Positions 1 to 9,552 of a stretch of 64,000 nt of DNA are shown in pieces; position 1 is the first letter of the stretch; each line of letters begins with the position of its first letter. The notes beneath the pieces are model-generated. The model was not told the origin of the DNA and did no database searches. It saw nothing but the letters and a program-made list of their open reading frames with translations. The stretch lies in assembly GCF_017312365.1 (NCBI RefSeq), contig NZ_BLJI01000007.1, forward strand, positions 1 to 64,000, read 5' to 3'. The DNA comes from Chroococcus sp. FPU101. GTDB lineage: Bacteria > Cyanobacteriota > Cyanobacteriia > Cyanobacteriales > Microcystaceae. The translations under genes were made by a program, and so were the position numbers.

Positions 1-1
1 C

Positions 2-406
2 GATGGCTCTTGGAGCGGTACAACTCATTACGGTACGTCCGTTTATGACTATCACGGGGCTTACTACGGAGGGACTTACACAACCTATCACCCTCCGACG
101 GTGGTAAATAGTTACTACGGCTCTGGATGTTATAACTGCGGAGGTTGGTACGCGGCGGGGGCTGCTGCTACGGGTGCCGTGATCGGTGCCGCCTCGGCCA
201 GTGCAGCCAGTGCAAATACTTACGCCCAGGGCTATGCTGCTGGTAGTGCTGCTAACTATGGAATGGGCGCGATCTATACAGTGCTACCTACTGGCTGTGT
301 CGCCAGTAACGTCGGCGGCACAACTTACTACGAATGCAACGGAATCTGGTTCCAGCCATCTTTCGGCGCGAATGGCGTTTACTACCGCGTAGTCCCTGCT
401 CCCTGA
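2..406 (+). CDS. Tyr/Gly/Ala-rich secreted-type protein, N-terminus outside the window
   Basis: The frame is open from base 2 with no credible start, so the 5' part lies left of the window; the GTG at 101 is an internal Val codon. The visible 134 residues are low complexity: Tyr/Gly/Thr/His-rich at first (HYGTS, YYGGTYTTYHPP), then an Ala/Gly/Ser-rich stretch, then a C-terminal part with four Cys in all (CYNC, GCVAS, YECNG) ending in PAP. This composition is typical of exported or surface proteins. I do not recognise a named family and assign no function. It stands 119 bases ahead of another exported protein on the same strand. Confidence 0.6.
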   Translation, partial: DGSWSGTTHYGTSVYDYHGAYYGGTYTTYHPPTVVNSYYGSGCYNCGGWYAAGAAATGAVIGAASASAASANTYAQGYAAGSAANYGMGAIYTVLPTGCVASNVGGTTYYECNGIWFQPSFGANGVYYRVVPAP

Positions 407-525
407 TACGTCATAACTGCCAATAGGAAATACTTTATTGCCACACCAAATAAATCGCTTTTTCAAATTTTTCTTTAACCGTCCGCAAACCCAGCAAAAC
501 CGTTTATAAAAGCAAAAGGTGACTT

Positions 526-1059
526 ATGCAACAATTTAATTTTCGCTGTTTAAGAATTACTGGAGCAATTACAACTTTAGCATTAGCCACTGGATTAATT
601 GGACTCAGTTTAAATACTCACGCACAAGATCAAGTTGATCGAGATCAAAATGCTGCACTGCAAGTCGTTGCTAAGATGACCGAAGGACAGCGCACTTACT
701 ATCAAAAAAATGGTCAGTTTCGCGCTCCAATTAATGATATTAAAAAAGATTTCGGACTCACCTTACCAGCTACTTTCGATTACGCCGTCCGTACCACCTC
801 AGAAGCCGCCTACAGTTACGTGATTCCTGCTCAATCTCCTCTGACAGGCAAACTAAAAGCCTATGTTGGAGGGGCTTTTATCACCCCGAATCAAACCCCT
901 AAAATTACCACAATTATTTGTGAAAACACGACACCAGGACAGGTTCGACCCGCAGATCCCCAATTAGTCAGAGGAAGTGATCCCGCAAACCCGACGAAGC
1001 TCGCCTTACAATGCGGTGATTATTCTTCCCAAGTACCCGCTTCTAAGTTGACAGAATAA
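526..1059 (+). CDS. type IV pilin-like secreted protein
   Basis: A 177-residue protein. It opens with a Sec-type signal peptide: a basic start (FRCLRITGA), a hydrophobic stretch at about 13-29, and a probable cleavage after NTHA near residue 33. The mature part resembles the globular domain of cyanobacterial pilin-like G/H proteins: an early helix with AALQVVAKMTEGQRTYY, then a Tyr- and Pro-rich body and a two-Cys C-terminal region (IICENT, LQCGDY). It lacks the G/E(5) prepilin cleavage signature, so it is probably exported rather than assembled into a pilus. A ribosome site (aaaggtg) lies 5 bases before the ATG. The next gene begins 27 bases after the stop. Confidence 0.65.
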   Translation: MQQFNFRCLRITGAITTLALATGLIGLSLNTHAQDQVDRDQNAALQVVAKMTEGQRTYYQKNGQFRAPINDIKKDFGLTLPATFDYAVRTTSEAAYSYVIPAQSPLTGKLKAYVGGAFITPNQTPKITTIICENTTPGQVRPADPQLVRGSDPANPTKLALQCGDYSSQVPASKLTE

Positions 1060-1086
1060 ACTTTTTATGCTATGTAGTCAGACATC

Positions 1087-1767
1087 ATGGATAAACTTTT
1101 AATTAGTAATTTTGCAGCCAGCTTATTCGCGCTTTTAAATCCGTTAGGGGTTCTTCCAATCTTTATCGGTTATAGCGCTGGGGAAAAGCGAAAGGTTCAG
1201 CGATGGCTGGCCTTATTTGTGGCTCTGACTGCCTTAGTTTTGCTGCTGGTATTCTTCTTTGCAGGTTCATCTCTACTCAGGTTTTTCGGCATTTCTTTAG
1301 ACTCATTTCGCATTGCAGGAGGTATTCTTTTATTAATAATCGGGATAGGGATCGTTAAGGGTGATTCGAGTAAAGCTGCCAAAGACCTTGCTGCAGAAGA
1401 CCAAAAAAGTGATTTTAGACAAGCACAGTTAGTCTATCGCAAGATTGTCATCCCCTTGGCTATGCCTTTGTTAGTCGGACCTGGTGTTATTGCCAATGTG
1501 GTTCTTTATGCAAGTGAAGCAGAAGCCAAAAAAGACAATGCTCTTTTTGCTGGTTTGATCGGTACAATTATCGTCATTTGTTTCTTGGTATTTGTGATTT
1601 TTTTGTCTGGTCGCTGGTTGCAAAAAGTAGTAGGAGATGTGGGATTAAACATTGTTACACGAATCCTCGGACTATTAGTAGCCGCGATCGGAGTTCAATT
1701 TATTATTACAGGTTTATCTAACATTATTGTTCATTCAATTACTCCTGAAATTTTGAAAAACCAATAA
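1087..1767 (+). CDS. MarC family (UPF0056) integral membrane protein
   Basis: 226 residues with about six membrane segments. The N-terminal SLFALLNPLGVLPIFIG and the central PLAMPLLVGPGVIANVV are hallmarks of the MarC family, whose two halves each carry a membrane-embedded Pro/Gly loop. Length is normal for the family (about 200-230). The biochemical role of MarC proteins is unsettled; the old link to multiple antibiotic resistance was not upheld. It lies 49 bases upstream of an outer-membrane-type protein on the same strand and may share a transcript with the envelope genes that follow. Confidence 0.85.
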   Translation: MDKLLISNFAASLFALLNPLGVLPIFIGYSAGEKRKVQRWLALFVALTALVLLLVFFFAGSSLLRFFGISLDSFRIAGGILLLIIGIGIVKGDSSKAAKDLAAEDQKSDFRQAQLVYRKIVIPLAMPLLVGPGVIANVVLYASEAEAKKDNALFAGLIGTIIVICFLVFVIFLSGRWLQKVVGDVGLNIVTRILGLLVAAIGVQFIITGLSNIIVHSITPEILKNQ

Positions 1768-1816
1768 CTTTATTTGTACCTCTTTACTTATTGATGTTTA
1801 AAGAAAACTCAAAATC

Positions 1817-3037
1817 ATGTCAAAACTGTTACTCAAAAAATCTTTAATTTTCATACTTCAGGGACTTTTATTGGGAATCACCTGCTTTGTGACTTCTAAT
1901 GCCGAGGCAAATCCAACGCCAGCCTTCCCTGTAGTTAATGACAGTGAAGAGGGAGCAAACGCTTATTCTAACCTAGAGACAGCTTCTTTAAAGACGATTG
2001 ATGAGATTTATAAGCCATTGCTCAATTCTTCTTGTCCTAATTTCACTCCCATCACTAATACAATTAAGCCCAATGAGTCATCGCTTCAAAGGCAAGATTT
2101 AGAAAATAGCGTTGTACCAACGAGTTCTTGTGCGGCAGATTTAATAGGCGACTCTGGGAATACTCTTAATAGCCAACTCACTCCAGAGGGGATGGAAACA
2201 CCGACACCAGAAGAAACCCTGCCTACTGAAATTTCTCCTAACAACGAGGAGGAAACCCAAGTCGTTGAAAGTAAGGACTGGCATATTGATATTCAGCCCT
2301 ACGCGACTATCCCTGTGACTACTTATGGTTCAGTAACAGCAGGAACACGCAGTGTAGACTACCATCTTAGCCTTGGTGAAGTAGTGGACGTGCTGCGAGT
2401 GGTAGCAAGTGGTCGTATTGAAGCTTGGAAGGGAAATTTCGGCTTGATATTTGATGGATATTACGTCAGTCTTCACGGAGGTGGAATTAAGCAAGTAGAA
2501 CGCCCTTTAGTCAATGCAAGTCTAGAATCAAATCTTACCTTTGATCAAGGAATTTATGATTTTGCGCTCAGTTATCACATCGGCGATCGCCCAATTCCCT
2601 ATCAACCCACTCAACCATCTAAGGCGGCTTTCCCAAGAATTTGGTTTACTCCTATCCTGGGGACTCGTCTTAATGATCTTAGTAGCACGATCACAACAAC
2701 ATTATCTTTTGATCGTCTTGAAAAAACCTTTGAAGGCACCAGTCGTGCTGGAAGAACTTGGTTTGAACCGATGGTCGGTGGTAAGCTCGGTCTACAAGTT
2801 TCTGAGCCGATTACTTTCTGGGTGAGGGGGGATGTTTCAGGCTTTGGTCTCGCAGGCGAAACTGATCTGAGTTGGAACGCCATTTTTGGGGTAGATTGGT
2901 GGGTTAAACCCTATCTTTCACTCAACTTAGCCTATCGTTTCTATCAAATTAAGTATGGAAATGGCAGTGGTAATAATGCCTTTGAGTTTGAGCAAAATTT
3001 CAATGGCCCTTATCTAGCAGTAACATTTCGGATTTAG
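1817..3037 (+). CDS. outer-membrane beta-barrel-like protein
   Basis: 406 residues. There is a signal peptide at 1-31 (hydrophobic core LIFILQGLLLGITCFV, then NAEA). A Ser/Thr/Pro/Glu-rich linker of about 120 residues follows. From about residue 155 the sequence alternates polar and hydrophobic residues with frequent aromatics and Gly (WHIDIQPYATIPV, GNFGLIFDGYYVSL, WWVKPYLSLNLAYRFYQIKY). The protein ends in LAVTFRI; a C-terminal strand of this kind fits an outer-membrane barrel. I infer an outer-membrane location; no specific substrate can be read. The gene is 8 bases upstream of the DUF1400 hydrolase frame, so the two are probably cotranscribed. Confidence 0.7.
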   Translation: MSKLLLKKSLIFILQGLLLGITCFVTSNAEANPTPAFPVVNDSEEGANAYSNLETASLKTIDEIYKPLLNSSCPNFTPITNTIKPNESSLQRQDLENSVVPTSSCAADLIGDSGNTLNSQLTPEGMETPTPEETLPTEISPNNEEETQVVESKDWHIDIQPYATIPVTTYGSVTAGTRSVDYHLSLGEVVDVLRVVASGRIEAWKGNFGLIFDGYYVSLHGGGIKQVERPLVNASLESNLTFDQGIYDFALSYHIGDRPIPYQPTQPSKAAFPRIWFTPILGTRLNDLSSTITTTLSFDRLEKTFEGTSRAGRTWFEPMVGGKLGLQVSEPITFWVRGDVSGFGLAGETDLSWNAIFGVDWWVKPYLSLNLAYRFYQIKYGNGSGNNAFEFEQNFNGPYLAVTFRI

Positions 3038-3045
3038 ATAAACAA

Positions 3046-4722
3046 ATGATTTTGGTGTGTAATAATCGTACTTTTATGCCTAAGCTAATGCTCGATATCA
3101 AATCTAAAATTTCTTTTGTATTAATGGCTGCTTTATCGGCTAGTCTCATCGCAATTCCAGTCAAAGCGGCTGAAGAACTTTTTTTATCTTATGACTCGGT
3201 TCTATTATCGGTCAAAGTTTCATCTTTAGAAGCTTTTGCTAAAGAAGGGAAAATCGCTCCAGATTTACAGCTTTATTTGAGTCGTGCGAATGCAGAAGAA
3301 AAAGAAGAATTTCGTCAAGTACTCCTAAGACGAGTTGATGTTAATCCTGTTTTATTATCCCGTTTTTTTAATAGCGCAATGGGAGCAGATATTCTCTACC
3401 GTCTTGGTAAAGGGATTACCATTCAAGGAGGCGGTAATGGAAAATACGCACTACGCGGAGCAATAATATCAGCCGCCTTTGCTCCAGAAGGACTGACTCT
3501 ACTCAATGTCCTGAAAAAACTACCCGTTAATATCGAGTTTCAAGGAAAAATGGTGAGCGGTTTTGCCCAAGAAGCGAGGAAAGTTGTTCGAGCAACAGAA
3601 TTCTTAGTCAGTGAAATGCGTTCTCTGGATCTTCAAGAAACGAATGCTGATCCTAAAGTTAATTATTCTACCCTGCCCGATCTTCGTAAACTAGGACAGT
3701 ACGAGGTCAAAAAAGAAGTTTGGCAATTAACCGATTCTAGTCGTAACCGTAGTTTCTATGTAGATGTTTACATCCCACAACGAAAAGATTCAGGCAGAAT
3801 TCCTGTTATCGTTTTGTCTCACGGTTTATCCTCTCGTCCTGAAGATTATGCAGTTGGACTTAAACATCTAGCCTCTCATGGCTATCTGGTGGCTGCACCC
3901 CAACATATTGGCAGTGATGCGATTTACCTCCAAGAGATGTTGCAAGGCTATCATCAAAATATTTTTGCCCTTGATGAATTTTTTAACCGTCCCAAAGATA
4001 TTAGCTATGTAATTGATGAACTGCAACGACGCAATCCGCCTGAGTTTAACGATAGGCTGGATCTACAAAATATCGGCGCTGCGGGTCATTCTTTTGGCGG
4101 ATACACGGTGTTAGGTCTTGCTGGGGCTAAAATTGATTTTGAAAATCTACAACGGGATTGCGATCGCTTGTTTGGAGCGGCAGATATTTCATTGCTACTC
4201 GAATGCAGAGCTTTAGAATTACCTCGAATGGCGTATAATTTCCGAGATGAGCGAGTTAAAGCTGTCTATGCGGCTAACCCTGTCAATCGTAGCATTTATG
4301 GCAAAAGTGGAATTAGCCAAATTTCTATCCCTACTGTTTTAGGTTCGGGAAGTTATGATCCTGCTGCCCCGCCCTTTTTTGAGCAAGCGGCTTCTTTTAC
4401 TTGGTTAACCACGCCAGATAAATACTGGGCAATGGTTGAAGGACAAGCCCACGTTGACTTTACTAATCTTGATCCAGGGATCACAAAAGCACTCAATTCG
4501 GTTGCTCATCTAACTTTACCGAGTCAAACTTTGATTGGTAATTATGATAATGCACTTAAACTTGCTTTTTTTGAAACTTATATTAACAATAATGAGGATT
4601 ATCGGACTTATCTACAGCCTTCTTATGCTGAATATCTTAGTCAGGATGAGACGTTTAAATTAGATTTCATTAGCGGTGCTTCTTCTGATGAGTTAGCTAC
4701 GGCGATTAAGAATTTTAAATAA
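3046..4722 (+). CDS. DUF1400 plus alpha/beta-hydrolase, secreted
   Basis: 558 residues from the first ATG; the ATG at 3076 gives a more normal signal peptide (MPKLMLDIKSKISFVLMAAL, cut near VKAA) and is the likelier start. Residues about 40-165 match the cyanobacterial DUF1400 region (ELFLSYDSVLLSVKVSSLE). From about 240 there is an alpha/beta-hydrolase: oxyanion region LSHGLSS, nucleophile elbow GHSFGG with Ser349, a possible acid Asp438 (GSYDPA) and His469 (GQAHVDF). This places it near lipase and platelet-activating-factor acetylhydrolase-like esterases. The substrate is unknown. It sits between an outer-membrane barrel gene and a DUF2808 gene, so an envelope role is likely (inference). 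Confidence 0.82.
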   Translation: MILVCNNRTFMPKLMLDIKSKISFVLMAALSASLIAIPVKAAEELFLSYDSVLLSVKVSSLEAFAKEGKIAPDLQLYLSRANAEEKEEFRQVLLRRVDVNPVLLSRFFNSAMGADILYRLGKGITIQGGGNGKYALRGAIISAAFAPEGLTLLNVLKKLPVNIEFQGKMVSGFAQEARKVVRATEFLVSEMRSLDLQETNADPKVNYSTLPDLRKLGQYEVKKEVWQLTDSSRNRSFYVDVYIPQRKDSGRIPVIVLSHGLSSRPEDYAVGLKHLASHGYLVAAPQHIGSDAIYLQEMLQGYHQNIFALDEFFNRPKDISYVIDELQRRNPPEFNDRLDLQNIGAAGHSFGGYTVLGLAGAKIDFENLQRDCDRLFGAADISLLLECRALELPRMAYNFRDERVKAVYAANPVNRSIYGKSGISQISIPTVLGSGSYDPAAPPFFEQAASFTWLTTPDKYWAMVEGQAHVDFTNLDPGITKALNSVAHLTLPSQTLIGNYDNALKLAFFETYINNNEDYRTYLQPSYAEYLSQDETFKLDFISGASSDELATAIKNFK

Positions 4723-4757
4723 GAAAAACCTTTTTTAACTTACCATTTGTTTAACTT

Positions 4758-5303
4758 ATGCGCTTATTATCTTTGTTAACTTTAACGCTCTGTGTCTCCA
4801 ATCTAGTCAGTACCCCACTCGCTCTGACACAAGAGCTTCCCTATCCAGCCAATTCTACCTTTTTTACGGGAGAGCCGCCGATTTTAGTCGGTGTTGAGAC
4901 TCCTGATGATTTGGTTGGCTGGAGATTGCCTCATTATTATTTTACCGTTAATGTGCCAGCTTCTTCACCTGAATCCTTGGGCAAAGTGACTATTGCCCCT
5001 GAAGTAAGTGGTTTTGCGATCACCTTTGACTTGTCAAAAACCCAAGCATTTCAAGGCACCAAAAAGGAGAAAGGTCAAGCTATAACTTTACAATCTGTTA
5101 CCCAAGATCCGAAGACTCAAATGATTACGATTGCCTTCACTCCTCCTATTTCCCCAGGTACAACTTTTACAATTGATTTACGAGCTTACAACAATCCGCC
5201 TGAGGGGACGTACCTTTTTCAAGTTCAAGGGTTTCCTGCTGGAGATAATCCAATTGGTTTAGATCTCGGTGTGGGAAGATTGTCTTTTGATCAGGTGTTT
5301 TAA
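4758..5303 (+). CDS. DUF2808 domain secreted protein
   Basis: 181 residues with an N-terminal signal peptide (LLSLLTLTLCVSNLVSTPLA). The body matches the cyanobacterial DUF2808 pattern: a Pro-rich start, LPHYYFTVNVP, a conserved FDLSKTQAF stretch, ITIAFTPPISPGTTFTIDLR and the closing LDLGVGRLSFD. The family is exported and beta-rich, and its function is not known. The gene lies 35 bases after the hydrolase and 14 bases before the solute-binding lipoprotein, which fits one operon. Confidence 0.82.
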   Translation: MRLLSLLTLTLCVSNLVSTPLALTQELPYPANSTFFTGEPPILVGVETPDDLVGWRLPHYYFTVNVPASSPESLGKVTIAPEVSGFAITFDLSKTQAFQGTKKEKGQAITLQSVTQDPKTQMITIAFTPPISPGTTFTIDLRAYNNPPEGTYLFQVQGFPAGDNPIGLDLGVGRLSFDQVF

Positions 5304-5317
5304 AAGGACTATTAAGA

Positions 5318-6604
5318 GTGACCAGAAGACTGAGTGAGCGTTCTTTTTGGAGAGCTTGGCTAAGATACAAAATTTGTTTTGTCTTCATGTTGCTAGCTAT
5401 TTTATTAACGGCTTGTCATCAAGTTTCAGTTGAACAACAATCGAATCAACCCAGACAACTTCAAGGACAACTCCTAATTTGGCATCCTTTTCAAGGAGAT
5501 CTGGCAACAATTTTTCTTAATGGTCTTCAAAAATTTCAACAACTAAACCCATCGGTTGTTCTGATTGCGGAATATGTTCCTCAAAATGAAATCTCTTCAC
5601 GATTGATCGCTCAGGCGAAAAACGGCTTAGGTGCGAGTCTCATCATTGACTACGCTAGGCAAATGCTAGAAATGATTGAAGCAGAATACATTCAACTGAT
5701 TAATGAAGGGACTATTGACTTGTCTACTTACTTTGCACCGACGCTAACTCAAGTTCGTTATCAGGGACAAATCTACGGAGTGCCTTTAAATTCCCAAATT
5801 CGCGTGCTTTGCTATAATCAGGCCAAGATTAAGCAAGCTTCGAGTAGCGATCAAACCCTAAGTCAACCTCCTACTCGATTAGAAGAACTGATTGAACGAT
5901 CGCAGAAGGGCTATTCAGTCGGTCTGGTTTCGGCTTTTGAGGATACTTTTTGGGGAATGGGAATTTTTCGCGCTCAATTTTTTGATAGTCAGGGATTAAT
6001 CAAGCCTCAGCTTGAGGGATGGGCGAAATGGCTCGAATGGCTCAAACAAGCTAATACGCAGCCCAACTTTATTCTCACACGTAGTAGAGACATTCTGCAC
6101 AAAGCTTTTGCCCAAGGAAAGCTAACTTACTACATCTGCAATTCTAGCGAAATCGCTGACTTGAAAAACAATCTAAAAGATAACTTGCGGGTTGCACCTC
6201 TACCGACAGAACCTGAGCGAAGAGCTACTCCTATTCTTTATACCCGAGTCATGATCCTCAACCGTAGTGCTAGTCCAGATGAAACACACTTGGCGCTAGA
6301 ACTAACGAAGTTTATGACTAACCCCGAACAGCAAATCCAAGGGATCGTTCAATCTCAAAGCTTTATCCCTACTAATCAAAGCGTAAAAATTAATGAAGAT
6401 TTATTCCCAACAGAAAAGGTTTTATTGGAGCAGGCAAAAACATCTGTTGCTATTCCTCTTGACGAGCTAAACCGAATTATGCCAGTCTTCGAGGAAGGAG
6501 AGCGTCTGTATCAGAGAGTACTCGCGGGCAATCTCGATTCATCAGAAGCTGCTAAACAACTTAGCGAAATCGTTAATCAACAAATCGAGCAAAAGGAGGA
6601 GTGA
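5318..6604 (+). CDS. family-1 extracellular solute-binding lipoprotein (orphan)
   Basis: 428 residues from a GTG start with aaagga about 10 bases upstream. A hydrophobic segment ends in the lipobox LLTAC (Cys33), so the mature protein should be a lipid-anchored periplasmic binding protein. The fold signature is that of ABC sugar-type binding proteins: LLIWHPFQGDLA near the start, GVPLNSQIRVLCYN in the middle and PEQQIQGIVQSQSFIPTNQ toward the end. No ABC permease or ATPase gene is adjacent. Instead the stop overlaps the MscS channel frame (gtga, 6601-6604), which suggests translational coupling. The ligand is unknown. Confidence 0.82.
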   Translation: MTRRLSERSFWRAWLRYKICFVFMLLAILLTACHQVSVEQQSNQPRQLQGQLLIWHPFQGDLATIFLNGLQKFQQLNPSVVLIAEYVPQNEISSRLIAQAKNGLGASLIIDYARQMLEMIEAEYIQLINEGTIDLSTYFAPTLTQVRYQGQIYGVPLNSQIRVLCYNQAKIKQASSSDQTLSQPPTRLEELIERSQKGYSVGLVSAFEDTFWGMGIFRAQFFDSQGLIKPQLEGWAKWLEWLKQANTQPNFILTRSRDILHKAFAQGKLTYYICNSSEIADLKNNLKDNLRVAPLPTEPERRATPILYTRVMILNRSASPDETHLALELTKFMTNPEQQIQGIVQSQSFIPTNQSVKINEDLFPTEKVLLEQAKTSVAIPLDELNRIMPVFEEGERLYQRVLAGNLDSSEAAKQLSEIVNQQIEQKEE

Positions 6605-6606
6605 AG

Positions 6607-7926
6607 ATGCTGGTTGAAGAGCGTTTACCAACTCTAATTGAAGCTGTCATTAAACAATTTCTTTTTTTTGGGCGTTCTGAGATTCAATCTCAGTTGTTGG
6701 CGATCGCGCTTGCTCTGGCTCTTAGTTGGTTACTCTCAAAATGTTTCTGGCATTGGCTTGTCAAAACTTTTCCTCAAGCATCTGTCTTTATTTGGGATGA
6801 TGCTAGATTTTCTTGTCGTCAGTATCTTGCAGTACTGCTTCAACATCTTGATTTTTCTGTAATCAGTTTGATTGTACTAAATTTAACTCAAGAGCTTTTT
6901 CGGACTCAAGATTGGAAAAGAGGTCTTCTGAGCGTTGCCATTCGACTAATGTGGGTTTATTTAGGATATCGTTTCTGTCTAGCTTCTTTATATGCCGTGT
7001 TTCCTCTGGCTTCAGTTAGACAGTATCATTACCGTCTTTTTGCTCCTTTATTCATTCTCTACGTTCTCGGAACGATTAGTAATCTCGCTAATAATCTCGA
7101 ACTCATCGCACAAATATCACCCTTTAAGCTGTTTAATAGTCCATTTACTTTAAGCTCTATTTTTATTCTGATTACAGGACTCTATTTCTGGGTAGTAATT
7201 GTGATTCTTTTAGAAAATACTCTCCTCAAAATTTTAGAGACTGAAAATCAATTAGAAACAGGAACAACACAAGCAACTTTATTGCTAATTCGCTATTTTC
7301 TGATTGCTTTGGGAATCGTGATAATTTTAGGATATGTTGGTGTGAATGGAACGGCGGTCGCTGCAATTACAGGAGGACTATCTGTCGGAATTGGTTTTGG
7401 GTTACAACAGGTTGTTAGCAACTTTGTGAGTGGCATTTTATTATTGTTTGAAGGCGTGTTAAGACCAGGAGATATTATCGAAATTGAAGGGCAAACTTGC
7501 GAAGTCACTAAACTAGGCATTCGGGCAACTACTGTCAAAATATTAAAAAATAATTCGGAAAGAATTATTCCTAATCAGACTTTTTTTACTAAGGATTTGA
7601 CTACCTATACATCTAGCGATCGCTTAGTTCAATGTTCAATTAAAGTTGGCGTTGGCTATGAGTATGAGGTCAATCAAATAACGACTCTCTTCTTACGAAT
7701 TGCTAACGAGGAGCCCAGAATTCTTAAAAAGCCAGCTCCTTTAGTTTTTTTGCTGAATTTCGGAGATTCCCATTTTAATTTTGAATTAAAGTTTTGGTTA
7801 AATAATATTAATCTTCAAACCGAAGTCATTAGCGCTCTCAATTATGCGATTTTAGAGAATTTTACTAAATCTCTTATTGAAGCCCCTTTTTCTCAAAGAG
7901 AAATTCATATTCGTACTGGAGGATAA
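6607..7926 (+). CDS. MscS-family mechanosensitive ion channel
   Basis: 439 residues. I chose the ATG at 6607 over the GTG at 6601 because aaggagga (6593-6600) ends 6 bases before the ATG but directly abuts the GTG. Several N-terminal membrane segments precede the MscS pore core (VAAITGGLSVGIGFGLQQV, then NFVSGILLLFEGVLRPGD) and a cytosolic beta domain (GDIIEIEGQTCEVTKLGIRAT, RIIPNQTF). These channels open on membrane tension to release solutes in hypo-osmotic shock. The gene directly follows the solute-binding lipoprotein gene, with which it is probably translationally coupled. Confidence 0.9.
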   Translation: MLVEERLPTLIEAVIKQFLFFGRSEIQSQLLAIALALALSWLLSKCFWHWLVKTFPQASVFIWDDARFSCRQYLAVLLQHLDFSVISLIVLNLTQELFRTQDWKRGLLSVAIRLMWVYLGYRFCLASLYAVFPLASVRQYHYRLFAPLFILYVLGTISNLANNLELIAQISPFKLFNSPFTLSSIFILITGLYFWVVIVILLENTLLKILETENQLETGTTQATLLLIRYFLIALGIVIILGYVGVNGTAVAAITGGLSVGIGFGLQQVVSNFVSGILLLFEGVLRPGDIIEIEGQTCEVTKLGIRATTVKILKNNSERIIPNQTFFTKDLTTYTSSDRLVQCSIKVGVGYEYEVNQITTLFLRIANEEPRILKKPAPLVFLLNFGDSHFNFELKFWLNNINLQTEVISALNYAILENFTKSLIEAPFSQREIHIRTGG

Positions 7927-8103
7927 TAGGGTAGAGCAGCATAGCCAATTCATGTAATGAAAGAAAGCCTTTTGACTTTCTGTGCTCCTGACTTGTTAGA
8001 TCTTTTCACTTTAGATATACTTTCTTCTAGTTTAGAGTAGTTGATTATAATTGGATTTAGTATTATTTATTTGAGATCCGTCATAGCATCTTTCAAAATC
8101 AAA

Positions 8104-8132
8104 TTGGCTTTCATCTAAATTTCTGTTATACT
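8104..8132 (+). promoter_or_regulatory. sigma70-type promoter of the thioredoxin reductase gene
   Basis: A -35 candidate TTGGCT (8104-8109) and a -10 TATACT (8127-8132) are 17 bases apart. Transcription would begin near 8139, giving a leader of about 30 bases before the ATG at 8168. Consensus match only; no experimental support. Confidence 0.5.
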
Positions 8133-8167
8133 AAAAACGTAGTCGTTATGAGTTTTAGTTAGAGACT

Positions 8168-9550
8168 ATGACCAATCCAACCGTAGAAAACGTCGTCATT
8201 ATTGGTTCAGGGCCGGCTGGATATACTGCCGCCATTTATGCAGCGCGTGCAAACCTAAAACCCGTGATGTTTGAGGGGTTTCAAGCAGGGGGAATTCCTG
8301 GGGGACAGTTAATGACTACGACAGAAGTCGAAAACTTCCCTGGTTTTCCTGAAGGAATTACTGGGCCAAAATTAATGGAACAGATGAAAGCACAAGCTGA
8401 ACGCTGGGGAACCGAATGTTATACCGAAGATGTGCTAAAAGTTGATCTCTCGCAACGTCCCTTTACGATTCAATCGAGCGAAAGAGAAGTCAAAGCCCAT
8501 AGTATTATTATCTCCACAGGTGCGACCGCTAAACGATTAGGCTTACCAAGTGAACATCATTTCTGGAGTAATGGAATCTCCGCTTGTGCAATTTGTGATG
8601 GTGCAAGTCCATTGTATAAAGATGAAGAACTAGCAGTAATTGGTGGGGGTGACTCCGCGATTGAAGAAGCAATCTACTTGACAAAATACGGTTCTCATGT
8701 ACACTTATTAGTCCGTCGAGATAGCTTACGGGCAAGTAAAGCGATGCAGGATCGGGCCTTAAATAACCCTAAAATTACCATTCACTGGTATACAGAAGCC
8801 GTCGATGCTTTTGGTGAGGGTGGCAAAATGGAAGGCTTAAAAGTCCGTAACAATCAAACAGGCGAGGAAACAGATTTACCCGTCAGAGGTTTGTTTTATG
8901 CTGTAGGTCACACTCCTAATACGTCTTTATTCCAAGGACAATTAGAACTTGATGAAATTGGCTATATTAAAGTTAAACCTGGAACTGTGGCTACTAATGT
9001 AGAAGGAGTTTTTGCAGCAGGAGACGTACAAGATCACGAATATCGCCAAGCAATCACCGCAGCAGGTACAGGGTGTATGGCAGCCCTTTTAGCTGAACGT
9101 TGGCTATCAGCTAGAGATCTGATTCAAGAATATCGTCATACACAGATTAACGACCTAAAAGAAGACAAACCCACTAGCGATACCCCTGCGGATACAGAAG
9201 AAACCTTCGATATCAATAAAACACGTCACTATGGTGGTTATGCTTTAAGAAAATTATTCCATGAAGGCGATCGCTTATTGATGGTGAAATATGTTTCGCC
9301 AACCTGTGGCCCTTGTAAAACCCTCAAACCGATTTTAGATAAAGTAGCTGATGAATATGATGGAAAAATCTACTTTATCGAAATCGATATCGAAGCCGAT
9401 CCCGATATCGCTAAAATGGGACAGATAACAGGAACACCCACCGTACAATTTTTCAAAGATCAAGAACTCTTACAGGAAATGCGAGGCGTTAAACAAAGAA
9501 GCGAATTCCGTCAAGTGATTGATCGTTATATCGGTGCTGCTGTTAGTTAA
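8168..9550 (+). CDS. trxB: NADPH-thioredoxin reductase C (TrxB-Trx fusion, NTRC)
   Basis: 460 residues combining two enzymes. Residues 1-320 are a low-molecular-weight NADPH-thioredoxin reductase: FAD motif [17 protein letters not shown], redox-active CAIC (Cys140/Cys143), NADPH motif [10 protein letters not shown] and the second FAD motif GVFAAGDV. After a linker, residues 350-460 form a thioredoxin domain with CGPC (Cys380/Cys383). This is the architecture of NTRC of cyanobacteria and chloroplasts, which uses NADPH to reduce 2-Cys peroxiredoxin and other targets. The gene is monocistronic, with its own promoter and a hairpin downstream. A sulfiredoxin gene about 18 kb away acts on the same peroxiredoxin system. 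Confidence 0.95.
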   Translation: MTNPTVENVVIIGSGPAGYTAAIYAARANLKPVMFEGFQAGGIPGGQLMTTTEVENFPGFPEGITGPKLMEQMKAQAERWGTECYTEDVLKVDLSQRPFTIQSSEREVKAHSIIISTGATAKRLGLPSEHHFWSNGISACAICDGASPLYKDEELAVIGGGDSAIEEAIYLTKYGSHVHLLVRRDSLRASKAMQDRALNNPKITIHWYTEAVDAFGEGGKMEGLKVRNNQTGEETDLPVRGLFYAVGHTPNTSLFQGQLELDEIGYIKVKPGTVATNVEGVFAAGDVQDHEYRQAITAAGTGCMAALLAERWLSARDLIQEYRHTQINDLKEDKPTSDTPADTEETFDINKTRHYGGYALRKLFHEGDRLLMVKYVSPTCGPCKTLKPILDKVADEYDGKIYFIEIDIEADPDIAKMGQITGTPTVQFFKDQELLQEMRGVKQRSEFRQVIDRYIGAAVS

Positions 9551-9552
9551 AC

